DNA of 64,000 nucleotides, taken from contig CM030842.1 of NCBI GenBank assembly GCA_018105865.1, forward strand, positions 16,963,917-17,027,916, written 5' to 3'. Below, piece by piece: positions 45,141 through 56,184 of the stretch (position 1 is the first letter of the stretch; the number at the start of each line of letters is the position of its first letter). The position numbers were made by a program, and so were the translations under genes. The DNA comes from Metaphire vulgaris (Eukaryota > Annelida > Clitellata > Crassiclitellata > Megascolecidae). The notes beneath the pieces were generated by a model. It saw only the letters and a list, made by a program, of their open reading frames with translations. It was not told where the DNA came from and made no database searches.

Positions 45141-48100
45141 TTAATGATAAAAGAAAACCAGTAACCGCATTGACCTCAAAATGTTCTGATCCAAAACCGA
45201 GTTGACTGGGGCGGACTTTGGCCCAGCTGGGGGCATAAAGTTCTTGGACTTCTGGGCGGCAGAACCAGCGTTCCGTGACGTCTTGGCCTTGTAGGAGTCA
45301 TTGGAGTGCGAAGGATAAGGGTCAAACGTTCCGGCCTTCATACCACCATCCTATTCTCAACAGTTACCAGTAAATCATAACATTTATATAACATGGCATC
45401 TACAGTGTACAGTGGATAAAATACAAATGTATATAGGAAGACTAGTTGACAGCTAAGGATTTCAGCCAGACAATCAACTGCAGGGATAACCAGTCAATTA
45501 GTCAAAAGTCAGTCAGCCTGTCAAAACTTCAATGCTCTTTAACATATAACCACAAAACATGAAATAATTAGATAATTCTACTCGTACAACAGTTCACTTG
45601 ATTCAGAATTTGGAAAGAAAAGGTCAAAATATATGAACATTGAAGTACCGGGTACTTGAAGTACATTTATATTGAAGTAGATAAATGAAGTACATAATAA
45701 CAGTGGGTAGATAAAATCGGAATATTTTTCCACAGAGGAACAATAATTGTCACACCCTTTTTCCAGGTGATGACGGCTTGAATGGTTTAACCTCCCAGTT
45801 TTTCCCTCCGGTTTTCTTATCCGGTGGTTGCGGTCTGTCAGGTCGAAATGGATTATCGTCAAAATAAGCCCGAGGAGCCATGTTGAGTCGAAAAGCGCCC
45901 CCTTTTGACGCCTTTTTGTGCGCCTCATTCTCCTTCTATTTTTGTAAACACATAACAACAGAAATATACTAGTACTGATCGTGAATCTTGTCAATAGTAA
46001 AAAATAGCATCAGGCAAATAATTAATCAGCTGGAAAATACATTTTGAACAAAATTAATACATTACTGGTAAGTATGCATGCTATTTGAAATAGTTATTCA
46101 TATGCATTGTTAAAGACATAGACATTGTAAGCTGTGTTCTGAAAGTGTTTAGATTGTGAAAATCTGTGGTTGTTTTGAATACTTGTGGAAACTGATATTT
46201 TTATCTATTGGCTCTTTGAAATTAGTTAGTTTCAAATCTTTTTAAGAGCTTCTTTCTCTTGACTGAAAACAGCAACTGGCCAAGTTCAGAAATTAGTAGA
46301 CATTTTGGAGCTTTCATTTGTGTTCAAAAACTTGAAGATAAAGCACAATACTTACATTAAACTTTTAAACAGAAACGAGAATTTACTTAAACTCCCTTAA
46401 TATTCACTTGATAAATTTTGATCATCTGATGAAAAACTTTGTAAGAAATCGAAACACAACCTTTGCATTTTCCCGATATTGGTCGTAGTTATCGCTTTTG
46501 TATTCATTGTAGTGTCCAATAGTAACATTTGAATACCTGGATTCAAGATGAAACAAAATTAAGGACAAAAGAGATGAATTAATTAAGCATAATACTTAAA
46601 TAGTACATTAAATTTAATTTTTCACAAAATGATGCAGTATAAATGTTATTAACACTCACACACACACACACATGCACATGCATACACACAGATACAAACA
46701 GCAGCTTATGCCAAAGGTACCAACAAACACTGCCATGGTTTTTGCATGGGAGAAAGGGATCACAATCCCTGGGCCCTGCATACTGGCTTCCCCTCCCCCA
46801 CTGGTCTACTTGGAAGCATCATGCTGTCAATAACTTATTGAACTAATTTATTTAGTATTATGAAACAATAAAAAATTCTCCCCCCCCCCAGTGATCTGAT
46901 TCTCAAATACCACTCTGCATATCTCCAAGTGAAAAGAAATTGGTACTCTTTCTTAATGTTACCTTCTCTTATTTCGAAAAATCTAGTGAAACTAAATGGG
47001 TTGGAGGAAAGTGCACACTTGGAGTAATTTTTAATTCGTTTCATCACTCTTCTGAATTTTTGCATATCTATAGCCTACTGTAGCACTAGTCCTGTCTCAA
47101 ATTTTTTCTAGCGCTTTCGAAATGCCACAAAAAATAATGAGCCATTTGAAACGACACTATACAAAGTCTTTCAGAAATCTATTCTCTGTCAAATGTAGCA
47201 CTGTCCAATTTCAAACAGGGTATCAATTTTATAATATTTTTGTGGTCTATAAAACCTGTAATAGAAGAAACCAGCTCTCTTAAGCGCCATCTTATCTCTC
47301 GATTGATTTTTAGCCATTTGACAGAGAATAGATTTCTGAAAGACTTTATATAGTGTCATTTCAAATGGCTCATTATTTTTCGTGCATTTTGGCATTTCAA
47401 AAGCTCTAGAAAAAAATTGAGACAGAATATGATGACAATTCTAGTACGGTTTGACACAGCAAAGATGGGCACACAAGAATACGTGGTTTTAATTCGTTTA
47501 ATCACTCTTCTGAATTTTTGCATATCTATAGCCTACTGTAGCACTAGTCCTTGCAATGTCCCATTTCAAACAGGCCATGTTGGCTCACCCAATATTAGGC
47601 TTGTGGCACCCTCCAAGGGAGGAAACCCAAATCAATTTATGAAACAGATATCCAATGTATCTTTATCTGCAATAATCACCCATATCCTGTTCCCTTCTTT
47701 CCAGGATTTGTGTAGAAATTTTTCCCAGGTGCTTTGTATGCTTTTCCTTGTTTAACCTGAGAACCGAGAGCTGGAACAGGCCGGAGAAAGTTCCAAAATG
47801 GCTTCCAACTCCTGACCTGGAATGAAAAATCACAAGTGAAATCTACAGTAACGCATTAATCAGAAACACAGGAGGACAGCTGCCACGTACAACAAGTAAT
47901 TGCACCTCAAGAAAATAACTTTAAATTTCTATTTTAAAGATGAGGATTAACGAAATATCGATCACATCAATCAATGAATCAATCAGCCAATCAGCCAATC
48001 AATTAATCAACTTCTATAGCGCCACAATCATAATGCCAAGGACACCAGCTAATGGCATGCCAAATCCGATCCAAATTAGTGCCAGGTCAGGTCAAACCGA

Positions 48101-49202
48101 AAAGGTCAGCCAGACCAGATCAATAAGATTTGAGTCCGACAAGTACTGAGCGCGCAATGCTAAATACCACAAAGGATTCTAATTAATCCAATGCATGAGA
48201 AAGTATTAAAATACTAAAGGCAAAAGCCCAATGGCAGATAAAGCAGCTTACGAATGAGATTAACTTACGGAAGCTTTTCACCGCTGCTTGGAACGAAAGG
48301 CTTTGCGATGTTTTTTGCCGCTTCCTTTTTTCGATAATCGCGTCTCATCTTCACTTGATCACTGTACGCCTCTCCTTCCAAAATCCTGGGAAAGCTCTCC
48401 GTAAAGTAGCCGGCCTGAGTGCCCGCCTTCAACTTTGATCCACCGGACAACATCTGGCGCTTTTTTGGTTCAACTGTCCTGAACGACACTTTTGGGAACA
48501 AACAGTAGACGCAAAAGAAACCTTAGAATAATTTCTTACAATTAAAAAGCAATCTCTGTTTAGTAAATAAAAACCCGGACTCTAACGACATAAATATGCC
48601 TTTGTTTTGAGAACATCTACAATATTGTTATTCCATGGCGTGGAAATAAAATAGATATTTCGTCAACCGATTTTACAACAAATATATAAAAGACATTATG
48701 TATTAAATTTCTCAAGGTATCCTAGAGTACAATATTGCCAAAGCCCAAAGTGTAAGACCTGCAAAATTCTCTTTCAAATTAGTATCCGCCGACTACACTA
48801 AAATGTGGCCAACAACAGTCGGTGCTACCAGAAAATCTAATCAGGTTAATTTACTTCAAGAATATGATTCACAGAATTGAATGAAACTGAAAGAATTCAT
48901 TCCAAAGGAGGCCTTAATAGCTGTGTCATATTCTACAATCTCAAGAGATGACTGTATTGCAGTTTTATTTCTAAATGCCAGTACAGTGATGTCTTGAATG
49001 CGGCACGTACTAAGATATGCATAACATGTTAAATAGGCGCACACAAGGCACAGCTGTGTACATGTCTGTGCGAACAAGAGAGCCAGTCGTCGTTTCCATT
49101 ACCACTGGTGTTCTTGTACTCGTCGCCGATTGAAACGTATCCCATCTCCTGGAAAAGAGCGACTCTTTCCATGTCCGTCTTAGTGAACTTTATGTCCGTC
49201 AT
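45141..49202 (-). CDS. CFAP96: CFAP96 (C4orf47), ciliary/flagellar microtubule protein, with an apparent frameshift
   Basis: Exons: 49103-49202, 48269-48488, 47680-47816, 46461-46536, 45792-45935 and 45175-45350 (or to the stop at 45141). Family landmarks in order are TDMERVALFQEMGYVSIGD, QMLSGGSKL, AGYF, AAKNIAKPFVPSSGEKLP, then SGVGSHFGTFSG, PVPALGS, YKAPGKNFYTNPGKKGTGYG, NVTIGHYN, KGGAFRLNMAPRAYF, KAGTFDPYPSHS and PPAGPKSAPVNS. CFAP96 belongs to the set of proteins associated with axonemal microtubules. In exon 3 SGVGSHFGTFSG and PVPALGSQVK are in different frames: one base is missing around 47780, and the exon length (137) is also one short of what the phases need. An alternative acceptor 5 bases downstream would restore frame but scramble about 12 residues. 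The very C-terminus is uncertain: exon 6 may splice at GTCAATG to an unseen last exon or read on to a stop. A perfect X-box lies about 1 kb upstream. Confidence 0.87.
47122..47395. repeat. Foldback of a LINE-like repeat in a CFAP96 intron region
   Basis: Arms 47122-47195 and 47315-47395 are inverted copies (AATGAGCCATTTGAAACG against CATTTCAAATGGCTCATT). The 119-base spacer is the reverse complement of sequence at 61098-61235, where the same unit exists as one linear copy. The foldback therefore formed from two head-to-head copies. Confidence 0.8.
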
Positions 49203-49361
49203 CCTGTCGTCAATTTCAACAGATCTTCGAAGTGGCAGAGACCTACAATTTCCACTGCAAAGACTTTCATTTCAATCCACAAAATAATGCGAAATCGAGC
49301 CAACGCAGTGCACAATATACTCAACAATAAAGCTTCCATAGCATTTAAAGACCAACCACAA

Positions 49362-49436
49362 TGACCCTTTGGATTAAATGACCCTTTGGATTAAATGACC
49401 CTTTGGATTAAATGACCCTTTGGATTAAATGACCCT
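49362..49436. repeat. 17-bp tandem repeat, four and a half units
   Basis: TGACCCTTTGGATTAAA is repeated four times without change and then ends in TGACCCTG. It lies about 160 bases upstream of the CFAP96 ATG, so inside its 5' untranslated region, first intron or promoter. Confidence 0.95.
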
Positions 49437-49642
49437 GTATGAATGACCCCCACCTTTGACTACCTCATACTAAGATTAAGCGCCTGGGAATAAGGAGCCA
49501 CTGCGGTACTGTCTTTGAAAGCGCTAAAGAAATTAACAAGATTTTACTTACTTACTTACTTACTTAGACTCTAGACTTAACGCAGACGAAACTATGCAAG
49601 CAGCAAGAATGATGGACATCATATCCATTCGTTAATTAAGTG

Positions 49643-49752
49643 CAGTGTTTATTCTAGCCATCTTGACATTGGGGGTTGAAATGTTTGGGGGGACAAGATT
49701 TGTCTCTCCACGCTTTGGGAGATTCCCCCAAACAGGCCTAGAATAAACACTG
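49643..49752. mobile_element. hAT-like MITE (CAGTGTTTATTCTAG family), copy 3
   Basis: A 110-bp copy with ends CAGTGTTTATTCTAG and CTAGAATAAACACTG. Flanks ATTAAGTG and AATTAAGC overlap but are offset, so the duplication is only approximate. Confidence 0.75.
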
Positions 49753-49852
49753 AATTAAGCGTGCCAACGGCTGTACTGGAGCTATAAAAATCGAGCGTGA
49801 CCTTACGCTAAATAGGCTTATTCTTTCTAAAGAGTATATGTAGGCCTAAAAG

Positions 49853-50003
49853 CAAGTGGGGGCCGTTGGGGTGGCAACTTCTAATCATGGGGGGCCAACC
49901 ATTTGTTGTTTAATGTATGTAGCATTAAGTATAGGGTCCCAACAGAGGGCCACTGGGGGCCAGGCAATCAATAGGGGCACGGGCCCCGGTGGAGCCGCCA
50001 CTG
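49853..50003. mobile_element. hAT-like MITE (CAGTGGCGGCTC family), copy 3
   Basis: Right end GGAGCCGCCACTG is intact; the left end has lost about 20 bases and starts CAAGTGGGGG. The target duplication CCTAAAAG is perfect on both sides, so the end deletion arose before or during insertion, or through internal loss. Confidence 0.85.
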
Positions 50004-50219
50004 CCTAAAAGCACAAAGTATATTAGCGTTAGGTCTAGAAGTTGAAATCGCATGCACTCTTACCGTAAAATACAGCAGTTGTCAATCGCTTGTCAACTAA
50101 TTCCAGTGAGCTGATTCCGTCTGCCGATCGAAGGGCTTCTAATTTCAGAATTTTACGGAACAGTTCTTTTTTTAAACAAGAAACTTCATCTGGGACGGAT
50201 CAGCCGCAGGTGCGCCTTC

Positions 50220-50233
50220 GTCACCATAGCAAC
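50220..50233. promoter_or_regulatory. X-box (RFX binding site)
   Basis: GTCACCATAGCAAC fits the X-box consensus GTNRCC-N(0-3)-RGYAAC at every position. RFX factors drive ciliary genes through such sites. It lies between CFAP96 (minus strand, ATG at 49202) and the plus-strand exons from 51353. A non-coding CFAP96 first exon near here, spliced to an acceptor TCTTTGCAG close to 49260, would place it in the promoter. Confidence 0.7.
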
Positions 50234-50823
50234 GGCGAGAATTAAGCGTGAATTCAGAGCACGTGTCAGCGCTGACGCCTGGCGAATGGTTTTGTCTTAT
50301 TCGGTATAGCAGTGGTACTGGTTAGAAAATGACGCTTTTGTATCTAATTTCGTCCAACTCATTAGACTGAGTCCTGCCATTGTTTTATCCAGGGTTGTTA
50401 GGAGAGATCCCCAATTAAAAAAAATTCTCCCAAGACCCCGGCGCTGAAAAATATTGCATTAAACTGTGCCTCTTTCCTTCCGGCCAAGTCAGCCCTCCAG
50501 GCTCCAAAGATCTGGATTCTGGATAAGGTAGGTTAGACTTTGGACCTACGGGACTTGGGTAATTTTCTCTAGGGGTCGACGCCTATGGTGCCCGCATATT
50601 AGGGCGGGGCACTTCCCCTGGAAAATGCAAAGACCAATAGGCCCTTTTTCACTGTGAAATTTGAAAATCTTGCTAAAATATTAACCGTGACCATCTTGTT
50701 TCACCCGCCCCCTGGAAAATTTATATGGGCGACCATGTTGACGCCCCATTTGATTTTGATTCAGTTAAGCGTCATGAACAGAACGCGCACATCTATTTCT
50801 CAGCTTCATCATAGGCCTAATTA

Positions 50824-51006
50824 CAGTGGCGATTCCACTATGTTGATGACTGGGGATGCATTCCCCACCGGGGTTCCGGATCACCTTTTTTGCTTGTCAA
50901 CCTATTTTCCGGCGAGTTTTTCCAAAAAATTAGTGAATTTGAATGTCGATGGTTACATCAGTGGTCTTCACACAGGCTTGCTTGCCTCCTAAACCACTTA
51001 AAAGCA

Positions 51007-51068
<62 letters not shown>

Positions 51069-51269
51069 GTGATAAAAACCGCTAATGACCTTTTTGCTTG
51101 TCGACCTTTTTTGCAAGTTTTTTAAAACATTTAGTGTGCAAAACACTAACAATGACCTTTTGGCTTTTGCCTCTCTTTTCTTGTTTCTTCTTCACTTTGC
51201 ATCCCCCCACCAACTTCCTACAAATGTTTTTCACCCCCCCCCCACCAAGAATTCCTGAAACCGCCACTG
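50824..51269. mobile_element. hAT-like MITE interrupted by a CR1-type LINE tail
   Basis: Ends CAGTGGCGATTCC and GAAACCGCCACTG with flanks CCTAATTA and CCTGATTA (7 of 8 bases). Inside, 50943-51067 is a truncated CR1-type tail with 20 ATT units; the words CTTTTTTGCTTGTCAACC before and CCTTTTTGCTTGTCGACC after belong to the MITE. Confidence 0.8.
50943..51067 (+). mobile_element. CR1-type LINE 3' tail with (ATT)n, truncated copy
   Basis: Begins GAATGTCGATGGTTACATCA, equivalent to the bases just after the stop codon of the LINE at 16202, and continues through AACCACTTAAAAGCACA to ATT units. Confidence 0.85.
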
Positions 51270-51352
51270 CCTGATTATAATTAATTTAGATTAAACAGTT
51301 TACGTAGTTCGATTACTTAGTATTATCAATAAACCAGATTTGCTTTATTCAG

Positions 51353-52017
51353 GTGTGTTCTGAAAGAAAGAACAGCAAGATTGCGAACTGTAGAGGTGCG
51401 GTTTATATCAGAGATGAGCAAAATAGGCATCACGAAGTAGGCAATTTATGTGAAGCAAGTTAACAAAGTCACCGTCAAATGCCAGGAAATTCGACATTCG
51501 TGAAATGTTGATTTCGTCTTATGATAATTATAACACCGATTAACGTATGTTCATTTTCTGTTTTCCTCTAAACATTGCCTTGAACAGAGACGTAGCGGGG
51601 TATCCGGCGCCCCCGGGGCCAAAACATACTGATGGCGCCCCCCTCAATTTCAACTTCTCAACAGCAAAATAAATGTCGTCGCCACTTATGAGCGCGAACG
51701 GCCTATACAAATTGACTTGACTACGCGTTAATGCCCTTTGCTACCCCCCGACCACCCAAAACCCGATTTTGGTGCCCACACCTCGGCGCCCTGGAGGCAT
51801 ATGCCCCCTGCTCACCCTAGCTACGCCCCTGCCCTTGACGCACTCTTCCTGTCCTGTTCACAGACCTAATCGCAAATGCACAAGCTTCGTACTCTGGAAG
51901 CATCGCCTCGACAACCGTGCGGAACATGGATTGACTCTCTTCCACCGCAATTCCATCGCTACTATTTCCGGACGACGTCGTGAACAAAAAAAGAAACCTT
52001 CCCAGTTGATTGAATGA
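51353..52017 (+). CDS. Two 3' exons of an unrecognised gene
   Basis: Exon 51353-51436 follows acceptor TTTATTCAG and ends AA before GTAGGC; exon 51864-52017 follows GTTCACAG in the matching phase and ends in TGA. Together they give about 78 residues: a basic helix (LKERTARLRTVEVRFISEM) and then FVLWKHRLDNRAEHGLTLFH followed by a lysine/arginine-rich end. The donor is weak, but the phase fit and protein-like composition support it. The first exon(s) were not found. Its position beside an X-box makes a ciliary role conceivable, which is a guess. It ends tail-to-tail with Kv4, 425 bases away. Confidence 0.5.
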
Positions 52018-52088
52018 TAATTATTAACAGCGAAGATGTCTTTGGTGCCTCCATTTTGAAAAGTTTCGCCAAAGAGGCATCCTGCAGT

Positions 52089-52110
52089 TTAACCCCAGTT
52101 AAGGGGTTAA
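52089..52110. repeat. Minimal palindrome of the TTAA mini-MITE
   Basis: TTAACCCC, a short centre CAG, then TTAAGGGGTTAA: only the two ends of the 80-bp element remain. It probably derives from an internal deletion or a solo-end remnant. Confidence 0.65.
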
Positions 52111-52190
52111 TACGATGAACGAAGAAAAGAGAAACAGTCTGTCTTGTTTGGACCGACATCAGCAATAATAATATTCTCTTGATTCTTTCT

Positions 52191-52193
<3 letters not shown>

Positions 52194-52228
<35 letters not shown>
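52194..52228. repeat. (GT)n microsatellite
   Basis: About 17 GT units in the presumed 3' region of the plus-strand gene ending at 52017. Confidence 0.95.
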
Positions 52229-52229
<1 letters not shown>

Positions 52230-52442
52230 TGCAAACCCGATCTTTTACAAACTTGTAGACATAACTCGCTCACAAAAATGAAAATTTTCGCAATAAAATT
52301 CCCGGCAGAGCTGTGCGCCGAACTAGAGCAGCCACCGGAAACTTTTGCGCACAGCTCCAGCACAAGCAAACGGGGGTCGCCTAACGGGCCCCGAAATATA
52401 TACCGGATGGATGGGGGGATGGCGGAGAAAGCCGTTACGGCA

Positions 52443-53178
52443 CTATAGTTCCGACAGTTGAAGGTCCTTTCGATCGGCAGAAGAGGTTTTTAAACTGTCT
52501 TTGATTCCGTGAAATTCTAGGCTCGTGTTCTTATCGTGCGACGTGCGACTGTCCGGTTTCGCGTCGTCGTTGTGGACGATTGCATTGAGACTGGAACGCG
52601 ACTGTTTTGGAGTGTCGTTGGCAGAGGTGTGCGCCACCGACCAGGTGACCCTGGAACTCCTCACCTTGGGCGAGTTCTCTACCTGCGTCACGTGATCGTG
52701 TTTCGAGTCTCGTTTCTGCGAACAGCAGTGCAATTGGAATCGCACGTTTGAAAAGCAAGCGTTGACTATCAATGACTAAAAACATTGAATTAGAATTTAG
52801 TCATCATTTCCACCTGTCTTTCGCTTAAAGCGACCCTCTTATTAACCCCTTAACCGTGTATTTAACTTAACTCAATGTAAAATGGACAGTTATATCCGGG
52901 ATCCCCAGTTAAGGGGTTAAGATGTCCAGCCCAATATAAGGGAGCGGCGAGTGGATTGGGGCGGGGAAAAGCGGGGGGATCAGGATCTGCGATTTTGAGA
53001 GAAACACAATCCTTAATTTGAAAATCCATGTTTGCTTCTTACTGTTCAGCAAAATCCGTCTCAATTTAGGATTAAAAAGAAACAATATTTCACTTGCAAA
53101 CTGATCTAGTGTTTTTCTCTGCTCTGTCTATCTATCCATCTATCCGTACCTCTGTCTCCAACTATCTCACTTGGTGCC

Positions 53179-53223
<45 letters not shown>

Positions 53224-56140
53224 GTCCTGTCTCTGTCTTCCTTTCTCTGTGAGTCTGTCTCTCTCCCTCTTATCTTATCGATGCCCCGTTCTGTTTATTT
53301 AGTCCATCGGTTAACTGCGACGACGACAGACAGCTGATGAATAAATAATCGATTACTGTTTACAACGATAAACCAACAGACACACACACACGCACACACA
53401 CACACACTGCTCGCCACGGGTCGTATTTCGGCGCTCTTTGATAATCTCCACTTCCAACGCTGAACGAATTGTCCCGTCACATTCTCCTCCTCCTCCTCCT
53501 CCTCCTCCTCCTCCTCCTTATTCTTTTTTTCTAAATATTGCATTAATCGATCGAGCCGAGGGCAACGGTGTTTAGATGCTCCTCCTCCCCTCCCCTCCCC
53601 CTCCCGGATATCATCTCTCCCCAGTCGCTGCCTGTTGACTCGTAGCAGCACCACCGGCACCACCACCACCACCACCACCACCAGTGGCGGCGGCGGTGGC
53701 GTCCCATACCGGAAGGAAGGAGGTCAGGAATCGATCCGGAATAAGCGAAAATGGCGGCGCTTAGCATAGATGAATTTCTGAGCGGCGGCGGCGGCGACCC
53801 CAGGCGCCAGGGGTGTACCCAGGACCCCCCTAACACCCTCCCTCCCTCCATCCGACGACGACGAGTTATGGGCGGTTGGGGTTCCTTCCTTCGTCCTTCC
53901 TTCCTTCGTCCTTCGTCCTTCTAGAGTCTGGAAACTTCCTTCTTTACGGGGGCCAATGTATGCAGTCTCGCACCCAAGAAAGCTTCGGCGCTTCACCCCT
54001 TATCCCTGTGCTTTGGGTGAAATGCGAAATAAACACGTAAACAACGGGACATGCAGCCAGACAGACAGACAGCAAACAGACAGACAGGACCGTGACCAGT
54101 GATCGTCCGTCTGTCTATCGTTCTGTCTTCCCGTCTGTCTCTTCAACTCTGTCTCTGTCTGTCTGTTTCTCTGTCCAGCTGTCTCTGTCTAAGACCGTTT
54201 TCCTACTATTTCTTATCTCTGCTTGTGTCTCTTCGTTCTGCATAATTTGTCGTTGTGCGTCATTTTGATAAGAACGACGACGACGACGACGACGACACTT
54301 TTAATCAATTTCTGAACGAATGGCTTTGGCGCCAAAGGGCAGCAGGTGCCCGGTCGAAGCGCTATATAAATGCCTCCTCCTCAGTGGCAGTCGATCGACC
54401 ACCATCAACTTCCGGTCTGAAAATGTCTGTCGTCCAGCGCATCCCCCACTGCATCCCCCACTGCATCCCCCACCAATGACCACCATCCACCCCCACCCAC
54501 CGCTGCTATTTATGGCGGCATTACACGGCCGACTGACTTTCTGATTTGACTGACTGACTGACTTACTTGCTGGTTCAACGGCGTCAGGCATTGGTTGGAG
54601 GGGAGGGGGGTTGGAAGTTGGGGTCCCAATGGTAACTATAAAACGGGGACCTTAAACGCTGATTTGGGAGGGGGGTGTCAGACGCCACTGCCCCTCCCCC
54701 AACTCCTTTCATCCAACCACACGTTCGCCAGAGTTCGGTAATGAAAAAGCGTAAATGCGGTGGGGGGTACCTGACGACCCTTGTGGCAGCACTTTTGCAG
54801 GCATGGACATCTCGCCCTCACGGCTGGCGAATGGGAGCTTGGGCCGCCGGTGGGGCGATGGTCGGGGGCCGATGCCTTGAGGAGGGGGGCATCGCCACTC
54901 GTCTTCTCCGGAACGTCGCAGGAAAACTCAACGTCCACAAATTCTCTGTCCTACGAGAAAATAATAACGAAATACAAAAGATAACGTTAAGCTAATACGG
55001 GTTTTCCAGTGCTTAATTTCACCTTAAAATCTTCAGCCATTGGCGTAGCCACCGGGAGGAGTGGCGCCCCCTCATTCTGGCTGGGGTCGGTCGTGGGATT
55101 TGCGCAAAACCGATGAGAAATTTTTGGGAGGAGGTAGCATGATTGAGGAGTGTACGTGATCGTGCTAAGAATACCTTGACTACCTCTTTTACTCATAGGA
55201 GACTTTTATGCTAGAAAATGTCGATGTGCCTCCCCTATTCTGGAACCCTGGCTACGCCACTGTCTTCAACATCGATTATCTATAGCTCCATCGCCATTCG
55301 TAGTTGTCATTTGTCATTTGAGAGACATTTATGAAAGAAAGAAAGAAAGAATGAATGAATGAATGAATGAATGAATGAATGAATGAGATGTCGGATCAAT
55401 AACACAAATTTACAACTTAAGAAAGATTACTGAACAAAACTAAAAGCGCCATCATTGATACTAGAAACTGGTATAGAAATACACTGTGCGCCAATAAAAC
55501 CAACCCTTTTTATTGCTTTATTGTGGCAATAATTTTGACAAAATAAAAAGGTTTGTGTCTTATTGGGTCGCAGTGCTTAGGCCCCGCAACGCATACATAT
55601 TCGATAAAAAGCTCCTCTATCGAAGGACGTTCAGTCGCGTGTTGTACCGTTGTTTTTTCAAGGCAGGTGAGCATATGATGGTGCTGGAGTTGGAATAGGT
55701 CTTCGTTCTTCAGATGGACACCGGAGGCGTCTTCGTTTTGTAGCGCCGATAGAATCTGTTGCGTTTTGCGTTTGGTGTTGATGAACGCCTTGACGGCCGA
55801 CGCCTTTGCCATCTGGACGCGAGTCAACCGCGCCCTCTGAACCGGAATAAGAACAACGCAGTCTTCTTATCAACCCCTTAACCGTGTGTATTTAGCTGTA
55901 ACTCAATGTAAAATGGGCGGGATATATCCGGGATCCCCAGTTAAGGGGTTAACACGTCGGCCGGTGTCGGGACGAGTTAACTCGTGCGCAATGTTGACAC
56001 CGGGACGCCGTTGACGAATTAACACGTCCTATTTACGTTACACGGATCTCTTTGGTCGTTCGGCGTAAGCGTTTTTGCGTGGGGGTGGCAGCCACTGTGT
56101 TAGGTAACCGCTATACAGGATGCGTCAGAAAAACAGTTGA

Positions 56141-56184
<44 letters not shown>

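Noticed and set aside
52179..52448. Plus-strand frame of 89 codons
   Set aside because: It starts in a GT repeat and lacks homology; it lies between the 3' ends of two convergent genes, so it is probably untranslated.
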